Below, in pieces: positions 24,551 through 36,537 of a DNA stretch of 64,000 nt. The translations under genes were made by a program, and so were the position numbers. Numbering within the stretch: the stretch's first letter is position 1; each line of letters opens with the position of its first letter. Origin of the DNA: Bemisia tabaci. Its lineage: Eukaryota; Arthropoda; Insecta; Hemiptera; Aleyrodidae. The stretch is from positions 248,001 through 312,000 of the forward strand of contig NC_092795.1 in the NCBI RefSeq assembly GCF_918797505.1, given 5' to 3'. A model generated the notes under the pieces. The model worked only from the letters and a program-made list of their open reading frames with translations. It ran no database searches and was not told the origin of the DNA.

Positions 24551-24772
24551 CCGCCGTGCTAAGGAACTACGCCAAATTTCAGTCCATACAAGGTTTGTTT
24601 CTTAGGAAAGTCATGGATATTTTTCTTTGAAATTTTCAGGAGCTTTAGGTTAACAAAATTATCTGCAAAATTGGAAGAAAAATATTCATACATTTACTAG
24701 GGATTTCGTGTGTTTTATCAAAGGAAATGTGGCAACGCCTAAGGTTCATACAGCGTTTTTACTTAGCATCGT
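24551..24772. mobile_element. CTGCCGTGCTAAGG-family MITE
   Basis: The left end CCGCCGTGCTAAGGAACTAC pairs with the right end GGAAATGTGGCAACGCCTAA then CAGCGTTTTTACTTAGCATC. The interior shares the phrase GGATTTCGTGTGTTTTAT with other copies. Confidence 0.7.
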
Positions 24773-24822
24773 ATAGTGTAGTTCCGTGAAACCTCATGAG
24801 GCTGTGAACATTTTCCTTAGAG

Positions 24823-25188
24823 GAGGTGTATCGATAAGGGCCATTTTTGAGTCCGCCCTGCATTCCTTGAACTCGACGACTTAATACTTGCTCATTTCCA
24901 AGTCTACATTTTTGCGGAATGGTCTGTTTCGGTTTCGTTTCGGAAAATATTGAGAAAACATGGGTCTGAAGGCCGACTTTTGCATCAAGTGCGGATTTTT
25001 CGACATTCTACAGCAAACGAAATTCTCGCCAAAAGCCTTTGGATTCATGTTTAGGGCAATATTAGACCGGGAAAGAGATTAGGTAATGATCAAACCATGA
25101 TGTGCTCCACAAAATATTTAAGCGAGCAAAACATCGGAGAGTTGAGAAAACTCAGAGTAGGCCCCAAAACGGCCCTCATCGATACCCC
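24823..25188. mobile_element. Inverted-repeat element (~366 bp)
   Basis: GGTGTATCGATAAGGGCCAT on the left pairs with GGGGTATCGATGAGGGCCGT read from the right end. The central ~300 bp is not repeated. No clear target duplication is seen. Confidence 0.6.
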
Positions 25189-27605
25189 CATTCGTAGCCT
25201 CCACCATGAGGCTTATTTCATATGGCCATGAAAAACTCCATACAATCCAGGGGCAAGAATATGCGCGGAAAAAAAGCTTCGCACACGGGAGCCGAAGCTC
25301 AAGTCATGTGGATTGTGTATGTCTGACGTTTAATTCCCTGGTCCAGCTCTCAGGTGGCCGAACCAAAGTTCGGCTCACATATCTGAGACACTTGATCGGT
25401 ACTTGGGATGAGACTTTATGTGGAGTCAACCCAAGTGAGCAGCTGGACCTCAAGTTTTGACATGCACAATCCGACACCATTCCTTAGTATTTCTTCTATC
25501 GCTTGCCAAACATGTCATTTGTTCAAACTCCCGCGAGCATCCTTTAATATGACGTCTCTAACAAACTATTATGGTTTGGTTTTTTGTCAATTTCAGCCAT
25601 GCGTAAAAGAGTGCGTAACTACTCATCAACAAGAAGTATAAGCGTCATTAATTCTCAGGACTAGGCGTAGCATGTCAAATCCAACAGGAAAACCATTCTC
25701 CTAAGGAGGAAAGTATTTCTCATGAGGAAGAATTTTAGTATGCCAACAATTCATGCTCTGTAATGCATGCACGCGAATAGAAGCCTGTCCTGCGAAACAG
25801 GGAAACGACTGTTAAAAAATGTGACATAAAAAACCCGCGTAAAGGGTTATGCCAACGATTTTTGTGGTGCAGCCACTCCGCACAATAGATGCGTGAAAAG
25901 AACAAAATTTTGTTTTTCGGCTGAAAACTATTGCATTCATTACCTAGACTGTGTGTGGTGGCGAAATTTTCATTATTACTCGAGCGTAAGCTAAGGAAAC
26001 GGAAAGTTCCCAAAAATATATAAAATATGCAAAATAGAGTTTAAGGTCTCGGAGTGGGAAAAACCATTTCTATTAGTACAGTTCCATTTTTCTTTATTTG
26101 CTAAGCCTGAGCGTGTTATAGGGAAAATGGCGGTCAAGATTAAGTTCTTCTTACTCTCCTTTGCTTATATTGTGGTGATCTTGTCAAAAATTTGCCTGGC
26201 TGTAAAATTCCGTACCAACTGGCAAATTTCCTGATGTAATGGCTTATCTATACGCTTCACAACAAGCGTGCAACCTTGCTAGAAAGTAAATTCTCTTCAC
26301 GCATTTAAGTCACCGCACATTATAGAATTTCCATTAGAGATTGGCCTACTTTGCACACAATGCTAACAATTGGTTCTTCAACGAGTGAAAATGAAGGGCA
26401 TCATGGATAAAAAGTTAAAAGTGTTCAGGAAATTGAGTTAACAACCATTTGAGCTAAAGCTGGTTACAGTCATTCTCTGTGAAAAAATTAATCACTGAAG
26501 TTACTACTTTTCCCCCATGAAACCGAAGTCCTCCTGTGATAAATGTTTCACGAGCTGCCGAGAAATATGTCAACTTGGAGTGCGCATTTCGTTTATCCAA
26601 AAATCAAAAAGTGTCACCTCTTTTTCTCATCAATGACATACTTCACATTACGCAGACCTGGTAGGAAAAATATCCGAAAATTATTTTCCCCGACCTACTC
26701 GGATTAAAATGACCAGTAGAGCTGTGCAGAAATACCATTTAAACAGGTAAAGTTTCTACCGATCTCGTCTTGTACATTCTACTAATATCAGTTGAGATTA
26801 GTAGAAAATTTAGCCTGGTTACTGGCGTTTTGACGATACTCTACAGGTCATTTTCAAGAGCGTAAAAACTGTAAAAGTTTAGGCCTCTGCAATAGGACCT
26901 GAGGGCAGAAGTTAAAGCCCGGTGACAATAATTGAATTGCCATTCTTCGAATGAGGCGACCTCGGAACTATGAATCAGCAGTTGACTACTAGAGCGTCCG
27001 GCTGCGCAGCGCCGCCAAGACCTTGCCATTCCACTGCAAACGTCTATCGTGGCAACGGTGTCCTCGCATCACAATTATTACACGCTTATTACGTAACATT
27101 CTATTTCTTTTCTCCTGTCTAATATATTTCGTCCAGAGAACATATCCTTTAGTGACTCTTCCCTCCGATACCAATTCCAGCGTGGGGACAGTGAAATGTT
27201 AAGTATTTATTTCTTTCGACGCACCCTAATGACCCCCTGACAAAAAAAATAATTTGCTGAGTAGGTCACTGTGGCAATTTCAAAGTATTCTGCACAATAG
27301 TGAAACTGAGAGGTGGATTAATTTCACGAGGAAACTTAAAACAAGTAGGTAGCACAAAGGGACAGCGATCGTCTCATTTATTTTTGAACTTGTACAGAGG
27401 TAAAGGAAATGACCGTTCAACCGAAAGGAAATGGTCAATAAGTCACCGTGCAAACTATCGTCAACGTTTCTGTTGAGTGAAACTGAGTGGCGAACGACCT
27501 TATTATGACTTAAAATCAGTCAGTGAGGTACAGGAATTGAAAAGACATTGACCTTTGATCCACATTTCTGGTTGCTTTTTGTTCAAATGGAAAACTAGAA
27601 GTTTA
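25189..27605. other. No recognisable gene
   Basis: Short frames only. A small inverted pair GGATTGTGTATGTC / GACATGCACAATCC spans 25311-25472, and a 10-bp stem TTCTACTAAT/ATTAGTAGAA lies at 26777-26806. Confidence 0.4.
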
Positions 27606-28117
27606 AAATGTGACTGTCCCCAAGCGCCAATCGGTGCAACTTGGTAGATGAACAATTTTTCCAAAATCTGCGTTAATTTTATCCATTTTTACTAGCAGAG
27701 GTGCATATTGTTCTCAACCCCTCGGTCGAGACCAAATTGTGAAAACGCACTAACAATAGTGGAAGCTGAGAGTTTTCCTTAGGCAAATTTTCACCCTCTA
27801 CACCTTCACTTACTTGGCATTTGTCACGTAAAGACGTGGTTTTGGTTTTGTGCAAAATTATGGTCTAAACTTAAATATCACCATTTTATTATGAATTAGA
27901 CCTTTGGAATTAGTAAGAATGGACGAATCTAAATCAAAAAGAGCTATATCCATTTTGACATAAGCCAGCTGCCGTGCATGTATGTACTCCTATGGACCTC
28001 AAGGCTAATGTCAGAATTGATATAGTTCCTCTTCATTTAAATACGACCAAATGAATGAGGCAAAAAATGTCCCATTATCAAGTGACATCGATTGGCGCTT
28101 AGGGATGGTGACACTTC
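27606..28117. mobile_element. Inverted-repeat element with a nested MITE
   Basis: The left end TGACTGTCCCCAAGCGCCAA pairs with a right end that reads TCACCATCCCTAAGCGCCAA when reverse-complemented. The arms extend about 50 bp with moderate divergence. A shorter inverted repeat (27920-28052) lies inside. Confidence 0.6.
27920..28052. mobile_element. Diverged GGACGTATTTCTG-family MITE
   Basis: The arms contain GAGCTATATCCATTTTGACA on the left and, reverse-complemented from the right, GGAACTATATCAATTCTGAC. The arrangement, GGAACTAT then CAT then TGACATAAGCC, resembles 30792-30920 and 34784-34908, so this looks like an old member of that ~125-bp family. Confidence 0.45.
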
Positions 28118-28385
28118 ATTTTTTTGAACACACAGTACGTGTTCGATCTCTTAGGTTATGAAAGTAGTCCACCTCTATCCAGTCAAACTTTCCATGCGCC
28201 AGGGAGCAAATAATGCTTAAGGAGGGCTCCCATTTTTTGAGGAGATTCCAATATTCTGACCACGGTAACCTTGCCAATCTGTTTGCTCTCTATCTGTGAA
28301 TCGAGAGTTCGACTAGATAAGGAGCTAAACTTTCAGCGTAGGGCGGAAGGGGAGGGGGATCCTCTCGATTCCAGCATCAACTTGG

Positions 28386-28388
<3 letters not shown>

Positions 28389-28442
<54 letters not shown>
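28389..28442 (-). repeat. Poly(T) run of 54
   Basis: Uninterrupted T tract, or poly(A) on the minus strand. No retroposon body is recognised on its minus-strand 5' side. Confidence 0.9.
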
Positions 28443-28445
<3 letters not shown>

Positions 28446-28654
28446 TTGCGGACGTTCGTTTCAGTGCAGAGAGACCCAGTGGCATCATCAATCATCATGC
28501 ATCTCGCGAAATTAGACATTAAAACAAGTATCTAAACGGGTCAGTTGCGCTAGTCCCGGAATCGTGTTTGGATGCCTTGAGCTTATGGATTAGCAAAAAA
28601 TAATGATATGGTCTGAACGCAAAGTTTTTACATAAAGGGAAGTATGGCCTATCG

Positions 28655-28838
28655 AAAAACATGGCGTATGATGTCATCCACGACAACGGCAGTGCTTATC
28701 CATGGTTTCTACCTTGGTTCCATCCATATTTTACGTCGAGCAAGCAATGCAAAGGTGTCTCTTTGCTAGATGAAACAAAGGTGGTAGAAACCATGGATGT
28801 GCACTGCCGCGGTGGATGACGTCATGCGTCGTGTTTTT
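28655..28838. mobile_element. CRE-containing MITE, complete core
   Basis: AAAACATGGCGTATGATGTC on the left pairs with the right arm ending GGATGACGTCATGCGTCGTG. The shared inner arm contains CCATGGTTTCTACC and its complement, so each arm is about 65 bp. The flanking sequences (GGGTCAGTTGCGCTAGTCC from about 28538 and GGGGGCGTTATCTCCGTTTC from 28842) resemble the outer arms of 31774-32208, so the full element is probably about 28538-28930. Confidence 0.65.
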
Positions 28839-28935
28839 TCAGGGGGCGTTATCTCCGTTTCGAGTCCCTTTATACTAAGAGTCAAGACAATGCGAATCCA
28901 TTTCTGATTGGTTCCCGTATTTTAGACCTTCACAG

Positions 28936-29128
28936 TGTCACAAACGGGAATGAAGATTACAGTTTTCACGAATTGCAAATATTACAAACTGGAATGGACC
29001 GGGACGTCGGGGGTACGGCAAGAAACAAATAGAATGAGAGAGGGAACGGTGTTAGGAATTTGGGAATGGGTTGATCAAAGATTACAAAAAACGTCCAATT
29101 TGTGTAGTCTTCACTCCCGTTTGTGACA
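28936..29128. mobile_element. Inverted-repeat MITE (193 bp)
   Basis: TGTCACAAACGGGAATGAAG on the left pairs with a right end that reads TGTCACAAACGGGAGTGAAG when reverse-complemented. Arm length is about 26 bp. There is no coding frame of note. Confidence 0.7.
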
Positions 29129-29156
29129 TCCATGAGCCGCGTTGTCTTAACTCTCT

Positions 29157-29260
29157 CTAGAGGGACTCTATCTCCGTTAATGTTGGACGCAGAAATTTGG
29201 CTTTTGGACGGATTTCATTTTCTTTCCTTGATTTTTGCTGATCTATGAGCCTTAAGCATG
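29157..29260. mobile_element. Solo outer arm of the CRE-containing MITE family
   Basis: GGGACTCTATCTCCGTTAAT followed by GACGCAGAAATTTGGC and GGATTTCATTTT matches the right outer arm of 31774-32208 (GGGCGATATCTCGGTTAATA, then GAACGTAGAAAGTTGC and GATTTCATATTT). Confidence 0.5.
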
Positions 29261-29790
29261 AAAGCAGGATTCTGCGAGGATGCATTGAGCATCCGGTGGG
29301 ATAGGAGAGCTCCATTCTGGATTTGAGGTGGTATTGTCGGAGGCCCATGAGTACTAGCGAGACGGATGACGCCACGCCGCGCCGCGCGCGCCGTTGCTTG
29401 CTCTGGAGAGAGGGCGCAAGGCGGTGCCGCTACTGCCGCTCGCGGTGCAACGCTCAAGACTCGATGTGCCAATTGAAGCTTTTTCTTCGGTCTTCACTCC
29501 CTGAGGTCGTGCGGCTCGTGACATTGGCAGATTTAAAGGCTCAGAGCACAGACGTAGAGACTCGACCGCGCTATCGCTCCTTCACCTGTCCATACTGACC
29601 GCACTCCGCATTCAAGACTCCATCTACACTCCGCACCTCCACACTCTAGCTTCCAGGCACCCGTCGAGAAAGGTGGAATCTTCCACCCAGGCTCCTATTT
29701 TTAGTCCTTCCCTAAATAGCTCCTTTCCTTGGGAAACGCCGTTTGCTTTACATTCTCATTAAGGAAGGTTTAAGTAGACCCTAAACACAG

Positions 29791-29823
<33 letters not shown>

Positions 29824-30791
29824 GAATTTTGCGGAATTCAACAGTATAACTTTGGGACTGGATCCTTTCAAGGGATTGCAATGACTTACCACTGCAAAAA
29901 GTACAAAATACGGACGAAACGATTCTATGATTCTGACAAAGTTTACCGTTAGTTTAAACCTACCTTAAAATTGACATCGTAATATATTTCTTTTCGAATT
30001 GTGTATTTTGGGTGGCGGTATTACATTGTGGTTCTTTGCAAGGATCCATTTCCAAGGTTATTATTCTGAACATTCAAGATTTGCAACATTCGGCCTTTTT
30101 ATAATGCTGTGTTGAGGATCTCCTTAAGGATCGCTCAAACATAATTTAAAGGATATGGAGCCGCCTAAGGAAAGAAGCATAGCTAAAAGAACGACTATGG
30201 ATACGACCCCTGATTCCTCTTTTTGTTTCGCTCTAGGATCATAGTATAGGCTGGGACAGGAACGCAAAAGTGTGACTGTACCACCTAAACTGAGAATCTA
30301 TATTGCCTACACTGCCCTCTAAAGTTGGGCCGTAAAAGCGTGTGCATGGTGTTGTTTATCGGCCGTCCTACTATGTGCTCCATGTACCCATACTCTCGAT
30401 TCTAGGAACCGTATCCCCGGTTCAGGCAACCGAACATTTCTATGCTCCTGTTTCGTTTGAAAACTAGGTTGAATGAACCAAGAATACCGGTTCCTGAGAC
30501 CGATTAGTGTGGTTCACATGGCCGAGATTTTTTCCTCTTCGTATACTGCTCGGCAAAAACGGGTACGTGCACTTTTGCGCAAAACAGTAGTAAGGACGCT
30601 TTCTCGCGCAATAACGTGGACTTGCTGCTTTTTTCGGAAAGAACGTCAATTTTGACAAATTCCTTGCTCTTCGACAGCCCTGCTTCCTGGATACACGGCG
30701 AATTTTGACCGGGTTTGGTACAGAAAATCCGATACATTCGGTCGTCAAAGCCTGAATTCTAAGAGCATTTTTCGTATCCCACACGTAAGAT
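29261..30791. other. No recognisable gene; poly(A) run inside
   Basis: A CpG-rich patch at about 29370-29460 and an A-run of 28 (29795-29822) are the only notable features. Overlapping open frames at 30464-30784 show no motif. Confidence 0.4.
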
Positions 30792-30920
30792 AGTTGAACG
30801 TATTTCTGTCGAACGGAATTATGTGCATTAGGACGTGAGTCCTGTTATGCATGAATTCTTATGGGTCTCAGGGCTCATGTCATGATGCACATAGTTCAGT
30901 TTGACAGAAATACGTCCAGT
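30792..30920. mobile_element. GGACGTATTTCTG-family MITE (~129 bp)
   Basis: The left end TTGAACGTATTTCTGTCGAA pairs with a right end that reads CTGGACGTATTTCTGTCAAA when reverse-complemented. Both arms continue through GGAATTATGTGCATTA / TGAACTATGTGCATCA, so nearly the whole element folds as one hairpin. The same family occurs at 34784-34908. Confidence 0.75.
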
Positions 30921-31773
30921 TAGAGCACTCATCGCAACGACATACAATTTGATGATACACAAGGGAGCTTGACATGAAGACAGCAGATCTTAATATTCTT
31001 GCTACTCTATAGGATTTGACTATTGAGCACAATTCTAAAATACGCAGTGACCTATTTTTGTTCGGGTGTTATCATGAGCATGCACCATTTCTCTATCGAT
31101 TGTTAGTAGGACACATACTTTTTGCAACGCAGGGGGCTCACCAATCTACTTTTAAAATAACAATAAATATTGAACAATAGATTTCGCTGTCTAGTTGGAG
31201 TTTGACTGACCTCTTGACAAACTGAGGGAGTCGCTTATTTTTTCAAAGGCGATCACGTATTTTTCAGTGCGGCAATGATAGAGGAAATCGGTTTCTGAAT
31301 ATTAATTCAATAAAACAACACAACGGCTGCCAAATTGCTCCTTAAAATGACCTGATGAGCGTTCGAGTGCCCAATCAACATTATGGAAAAATTTTCGGGT
31401 TTCCAGTGCATTGCTGATGATATGACACCGTTTCTACAAACAATAAATTTCCCTCAACTGAATTTTACTTCCTGTTCAATGGAAAATAGCCGCGCGAAAA
31501 TTGTATTGCTTCAAATGAAAATACTTGATGAGTTAAGTTTGCGGGATGTTTTAACATTGTTTTCTGAAACAGAAAATTTGAGAAAGGAGATTTAAAAGTG
31601 AGAAAACTGAATACCCTGTGACGTTATATGGGTGGATATTCCTCATTTAGGAGTATTTTAATGGGTTGAGTAATTTTGTTTTAGACTCCTACAATGTTCA
31701 ATTTAGAAACCGAAGATACTCTCGTGTCCGCCCTCCTCCCTTGTTTCCCTTGATACACATTTCATACAATTCC
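30921..31773. other. No recognisable gene
   Basis: One 70-codon plus-strand frame (31383-31595) has no motif. No repeat ends are seen. Confidence 0.4.
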
Positions 31774-32208
31774 AGACGATGGATTAGTTGCGCTGGTCAC
31801 ACAGTCGTGTTTTAATTCTTGATTCTTGTAGATTATAGCTGAAAATAATAAAATCTGTCCCAACAGCAATTTTCTACGTTCAATAATAACCGAGATATCG
31901 CCCTAAGTCGGGCTGTTGACGTCATCCATCGCGGTTGTGACACCCTTGGTTTCTTCGAGTTTGCTTTCATCCGCGTTTCACATTAAGTACCTAACTAGTG
32001 CAAAATAATCTGCGTCACCCTGACTAATGACAGAGGTGGAAGAAATCAAGGGTGAAGAAATCAACGGCGGCAGATGACGTAAAAAATCCGACATTTCAGA
32101 GGGCGATATCTCGGTTAATAGTGAACGTAGAAAGTTGCTGTTTAGATAGATTTCATATTTTTGGCTAATCTACAAGAATCGAGAATCAACTGACTATTCT
32201 GTGACGAG
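31774..32208. mobile_element. CRE-containing MITE, long-armed copy
   Basis: The arms are long (about 150 bp) and diverged. Left GATTCTTGTAGATTATAGCT pairs with right GGCTAATCTACAAGAATC. Left ACCGAGATATCGCCCT pairs with right AGGGCGATATCTCGGT. The inner arm carries TTGACGTCATCC on the left and GGCAGATGACGT on the right. It has no coding capacity and is related to 28655-28838. Confidence 0.7.
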
Positions 32209-34783
32209 CTCAACTCACCCATTATATATACCTGCTTCATTTCTTTCCGAATCCTTTGCAACTTCTCCAAATTCTCCATTCCAAATTAGTGAACGAAACA
32301 TCTCTGTAATATAAACTCCGAAGGGTAACGCTTAACGCATACCGCTTGAGGCGCTACGGTCTTTGGGGAATTAGACGGCGAAGCGGTGAGGGGCAGCGCC
32401 TCTGGTTCATTATTATTAATATCAGATACATGTGTATATCGGTCCGAACGACCAACATTTGAAAAATGCGATGAGAAAACGATAATTCTTCCTGGCGTGC
32501 CTGCCTCATTCGGTCACTATTCACTTTGACGTGGGATATCCGCGAAAATTCGCTGAAATGTTGCCCAAAACATTGGCATGAAAGCGAGGGTGAGCGTTTA
32601 ACGTGATACTGACCTATAATCTGGCGCCAAATATGCGAATGTGTGTCAAGCAACAAGAGCTCCGAATTGAATTGTAATCGTGTCAATTATACTAATGCGG
32701 AGTCGCTTGTAATTTAGTTGATGTTTCGATGAATATCGGGCTCGCATGAATGAAATCCAACTGGAATTAATAGTCTCTTAATCTCGACATCCATTGACAT
32801 TGAAAACGGCCATGTCGCGTTGCGTTGCTCCTATGAACGAGCTATTTGTGCGTACAACAAACGTATTAGTGCTCGAGGTCACAGTGCGATTTTGGACTTC
32901 GTCACCCCCCTGCCCTCGTTCCCTTTTCCCCTCTTTTTCGTTTCATCAAATTTTCTCTAGTATGTTCGTTAGTGGGGTTTCCATTCTATTGCTTTTCTTC
33001 TGATTATTTCAAATGTGAAAAATACATTTTAAGATTGCCTAGACAGCATCACTTAGTTCACTGATAATAGGGATAGCGCGAAAAATGACTCCTGTGGGAT
33101 TATTAAATCGCTCAGCTTTTCAATCTTCAAAGTCGCTGCTAATTTGGCACAGAAGTGGGCAAAATTAAACTAAGGACCAAACCAACAACAAGAAAAAAGT
33201 AACTTCATGTTGACCGCTTTTCCAAGACAGAATAAAAGTAAAAGAACTAAGCAAAACTCCGATATCTCTCGCCGAATGCTCTCGACAAATAACGAATACA
33301 ATTTCATTTACCCAAGACATAACGACAGACAAAAAAGTTTGCATGCTAATATTTTTGAATAAGACATGGAGTAAAAGGGAACAATTTGAACGAATCAGCG
33401 GTCTGTATTGTGAAAAGGCATGTTTAGGTGGGAAAGGAAAGTCAGAGCGCCTTCAGTTTTCGTATATGCAATACGGACATCCATTAAGCATGTATATTTG
33501 TATTCAAACGATATCATCAGCCAACGCCCTAATCAAAGGTCCAAATTTAACGTCATCTTGAAACTTAATCCAACTCGCGGGTGATAAAGGAGTGGAATTT
33601 TGGGGTCATTATTTCACAAACAAACTGGAGTGCAGAATAGTATATTTGTTTTTTTCAGAAGTGCAATAAATGAGAAAAATCACGTAACTTTGCACTAACC
33701 TACATTTTGGGAACTGAATGATTAAGAAATTCAATCTTTGTGTTGGATCCGAGGGGAAAAAAGAAGATAATCCAAACCTGATTTCAGATGCCTACTTTTC
33801 CTCAGTTTAAAATTTGCTGAGAATATTTGAAAATAAATTGTTGGCAACTCGGTTTTGGTATGTGTTCCTCTGAACCTGTTTTTTACATTAGGCAGAGCAA
33901 AAAGTAAAATCCTCAGTTTCAAGAGAGTTCTTTTAAAATTTAATTTTAAGATTAAATCTCAGGTAGGTATCATAATAATTGAGAAGTTACACCGATTTAT
34001 AGTTTTTGAGAAAATTGCAATTTTATGAACATTTTAAAATTTCATTCTAAATTGATCAGCCTAAGATCTAGGTCTTTTTTTTTTTTCAATGGGTCAAATT
34101 TGCATATCAAGTATAAATAGAGTCGTATAGCTGAACGGTAACAACCTCATCCAACTAACACCAAATGACCATTCAAATGCCTTGTATAATGCTGTTTATT
34201 TGTTTGTTTTTCAGGGTTTTGAAGGGCTTTCTGCACTCCAGCTTGCGCCTTCTTTCTGGATATCTTGCATTCTGGATTAAGAAAGCGGCTACTGTTCTAT
34301 GACATGGCTGTCAGTTTCTCATCTGAGCAGTCATCCAATAGGAAATTAGCAGCAACTAAAAATCATCTGGTTTTGAGAAATTCACCACGAATCGCCTCAA
34401 AACAACATCATCAAAAGAAGTTAATTGCAGTGTGTTCAGAGAAAATAAACGTAGTACCCATAGTTTTCCTAAAATTTTATGTGTGACCGAAAATTTCTTA
34501 AGAAATTTGAAGTGGTGTGAAGTTCGATTAGTTACCTTTAATATTCATTGCTCTAATCTAAAGGAGAAAATAAATGAAAGTGAAAGTGCTGTGTTCAAAG
34601 TATCATGAATAGCATCTTTGGTGTTTTTCTTCAGGTTTTATTTTTGATGAAGGATCAGTTGAATTTGGTGAGTCATGCCCATTATATTTTCCTTTTGCAT
34701 GCAAATTCACAGAAGATCGTACTTTTTTAATAAATTTCATAGACATTTCAATAATTCCTTTCATTTTAAACTTATAAAAAAAT
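32209..34783. other. No recognisable gene
   Basis: Short overlapping frames. GGTAACGCTTAACGCATACC with GAGGCGCTACGG (32317-32360) resembles GGTAACGCGTGACGCATAAC with CAAGCGCC at 24492-24530, so a dispersed repeat fragment is likely. Nothing else is recognisable. Confidence 0.4.
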
Positions 34784-34908
34784 TTGACGTATTTCTGCCA
34801 AAAGGAACTATGTGCATTAAGACATAAGCCCTGAGACTCATAAGACTTTATGCATAACAGAGCTCACGTCATAATGCACTTAGTTTTGTTTGGCAGAAGT
34901 ACGTCCAA
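34784..34908. mobile_element. GGACGTATTTCTG-family MITE (~125 bp)
   Basis: TTTGACGTATTTCTGCCAAA on the left pairs with the right end TTTGGCAGAAGTACGTCCAA. GGAACTATGTGCATTAAGAC pairs inward. Almost the full length is one hairpin. Confidence 0.75.
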
Positions 34909-35015
34909 ATGTCCATAGGGGCACATCGTAAATTGGCCTCAGTGGGAATCGCACCTCTCATGATTCCCCATCAGATTTGTTCTCTCTACGGGGAACCGTG
35001 GTTTTTCACAGGCCT

Positions 35016-35118
35016 GAATATCATGTGCCCCCATGGGACGTCATTCCCATGTGCTCCCATGGGGAGACCTCGTTCCCTTGGGCCCCCATGGGGAGGCCCC
35101 GTTCCCATGGGCCCCCAA
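35016..35118. repeat. CCATGG-rich minisatellite, ~29-bp unit
   Basis: About three units of the form TTCCCATGGGCCCCCATGGG plus GAGGCC. Each unit contains two CCCATGGG palindromes. The periodicity keeps several frames open on both strands (34909-35284), which explains the overlapping open frames here. Confidence 0.75.
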
Positions 35119-35350
35119 TTTTCTGGCAGCTCAGAGGAGTTTATGTGTTTCGAACTTCTTATTATCATTTTTAAAAATACATCGGCAGAAGAAGCAAGGA
35201 AAACTCATTCTCCGATTTAGGACGCGTAGTAAATCTAAGAGGTGCGCTAGCGCTTCAATGATGATCGCTTATACATTTGAATGAATTCATATTAATAGCA
35301 TACGTTAAAATAATAAAGAATACACAGAATAGCCTTGAAAATATAAAAAT

Positions 35351-35461
35351 AATTACTTCAGCAAGTCAATTGATTAACAGGATGGATTAGGATAGGACTA
35401 GGAGGCAGGAAGGGATCACCCAGACTGTGCGTGCCCTGTTAATCAACTGACTCAATTAATT
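35351..35461. mobile_element. Short hairpin element (~111 bp)
   Basis: TCAATTGATTAACAGG on the left pairs with CCCTGTTAATCAACTGA on the right, and the flanks AATTACTTCAG / CTCAATTAATT extend the pairing weakly. The loop is purine-rich. Confidence 0.5.
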
Positions 35462-35664
35462 GCTTTCACATTCTGTATCCACTACTCTTTTTCTATTTTA
35501 AGGTAATTTTCAACGATATTTTAATATCGACCTAACATGTGACACTTGTGAACTTTTCAAAACAAATTGATTTACCGGTCTGAAGACGGGGAATTCCTTG
35601 AAATGCAATATAGCGATCAGTCCTACGTAAAGATTTGTTAAAAAATGCATCTTTGGCAAATTAG

Positions 35665-35818
35665 CATGGGCGTAGTTAGGGGGGTCCTGGGGGGGGGGGG
35701 GGCTGCCCCCCCCAGAAAAACGGGATCCTCCATTCCTGACCCCCCCGCTATCTTCACCACGAGAGGTGGTCCCATGCCCCCCCCCCCCCTCCAAAGAAAT
35801 TTCCTAGCTACGGCCCTG
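35665..35818. mobile_element. hAT-type MITE with perfect 8-bp TSD
   Basis: The terminal inverted repeats are CATGGGCGTAGTTAGG on the left and CAGGGCCGTAGCTAGG read from the right. They are flanked by a perfect direct repeat CAAATTAG (35657-35664 and 35819-35826). The interior is 154 bp with G- and C-runs that pair with each other. The 8-bp duplication and CAGGG-type ends point to hAT. It is unrelated in sequence to the element at 6698 beyond the first bases. Confidence 0.8.
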
Positions 35819-35826
35819 CAAATTAG

Positions 35827-36284
35827 CTTTGTTTTGAAAGGGGAAAAAAAGAAAAAAAAAGAGCCATGAGGAAGCAAGCATGGGGAGATGATCTGAAACT
35901 ACAGCCACGGTTAACGAGAGCATAGCCATGAGTTCGGCTGAAATTGATCATGATTAGTTGGGGAGCTTGGCGCGTCTGCCGTGTGGCAATTAACCTTTTT
36001 GAAGGCGTTTCATTTGTTCGAGTGAGTTTAGTAGGTCAACCGCGGGCAATGATATTGACTCTCGCGTCCAATTTACATAAAAGGGTTGTGTTTTCCGGTC
36101 ATTTAAACGATTTCCTCTCGGCGATTTTCGCTGATCAATCCTTTCGCTGAAACAAATCGGAAACGCACTCGATTAAGCCTCCTGCCATGAAAATATTTAT
36201 TCTATGAAGCCTAGACTAAACACCTGCGATTGACAAGCTGCGCGTGAAGAGCACCAACTCATCGAGAACGTCAATGAGGCAATG
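35827..36284. other. No recognisable gene
   Basis: One 68-codon plus-strand frame (35944-36150) has no motif, and no repeat ends are visible. Confidence 0.4.
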
Positions 36285-36537
36285 CTGCCATGCTAAGGAA
36301 GAACGCCGTGAGAGCATTCCAGAGTTGCCAGATCTCCTCCGATAGAGAGTTCCTTTAAGAAGAGGCTTCTGAATACTTCTTCTTGAAATTTATACATGAT
36401 TTAGATCCTAAAGCGAATAAAGTTCACTAAAAATTTTGAAGACAAATATTCTCAGATTTTCCCAAAAATTCATGTTTTATAGAAGGAAATTTGGCAAGGT
36501 CTGAAGGCTCGTACGCCGTTCTTTCATAGCACGGCAG
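36285..36537. mobile_element. CTGCCGTGCTAAGG-family MITE, best copy
   Basis: The left end CTGCCATGCTAAGGAAGAAC pairs with the right end GTTCTTTCATAGCACGGCAG. Subterminal blocks AGAGTTGCCAGATCTCCT and GGAAATTTGGCAAGGTCTGA also pair. AATG lies directly outside both ends, a possible 4-bp target duplication. The element is 253 bp with no coding frame. Confidence 0.8.

Noticed and set aside
34909..35284. Four overlapping frames
   Set aside because: Open because of the ~29-bp CCATGG minisatellite whose period keeps stops out of several frames.
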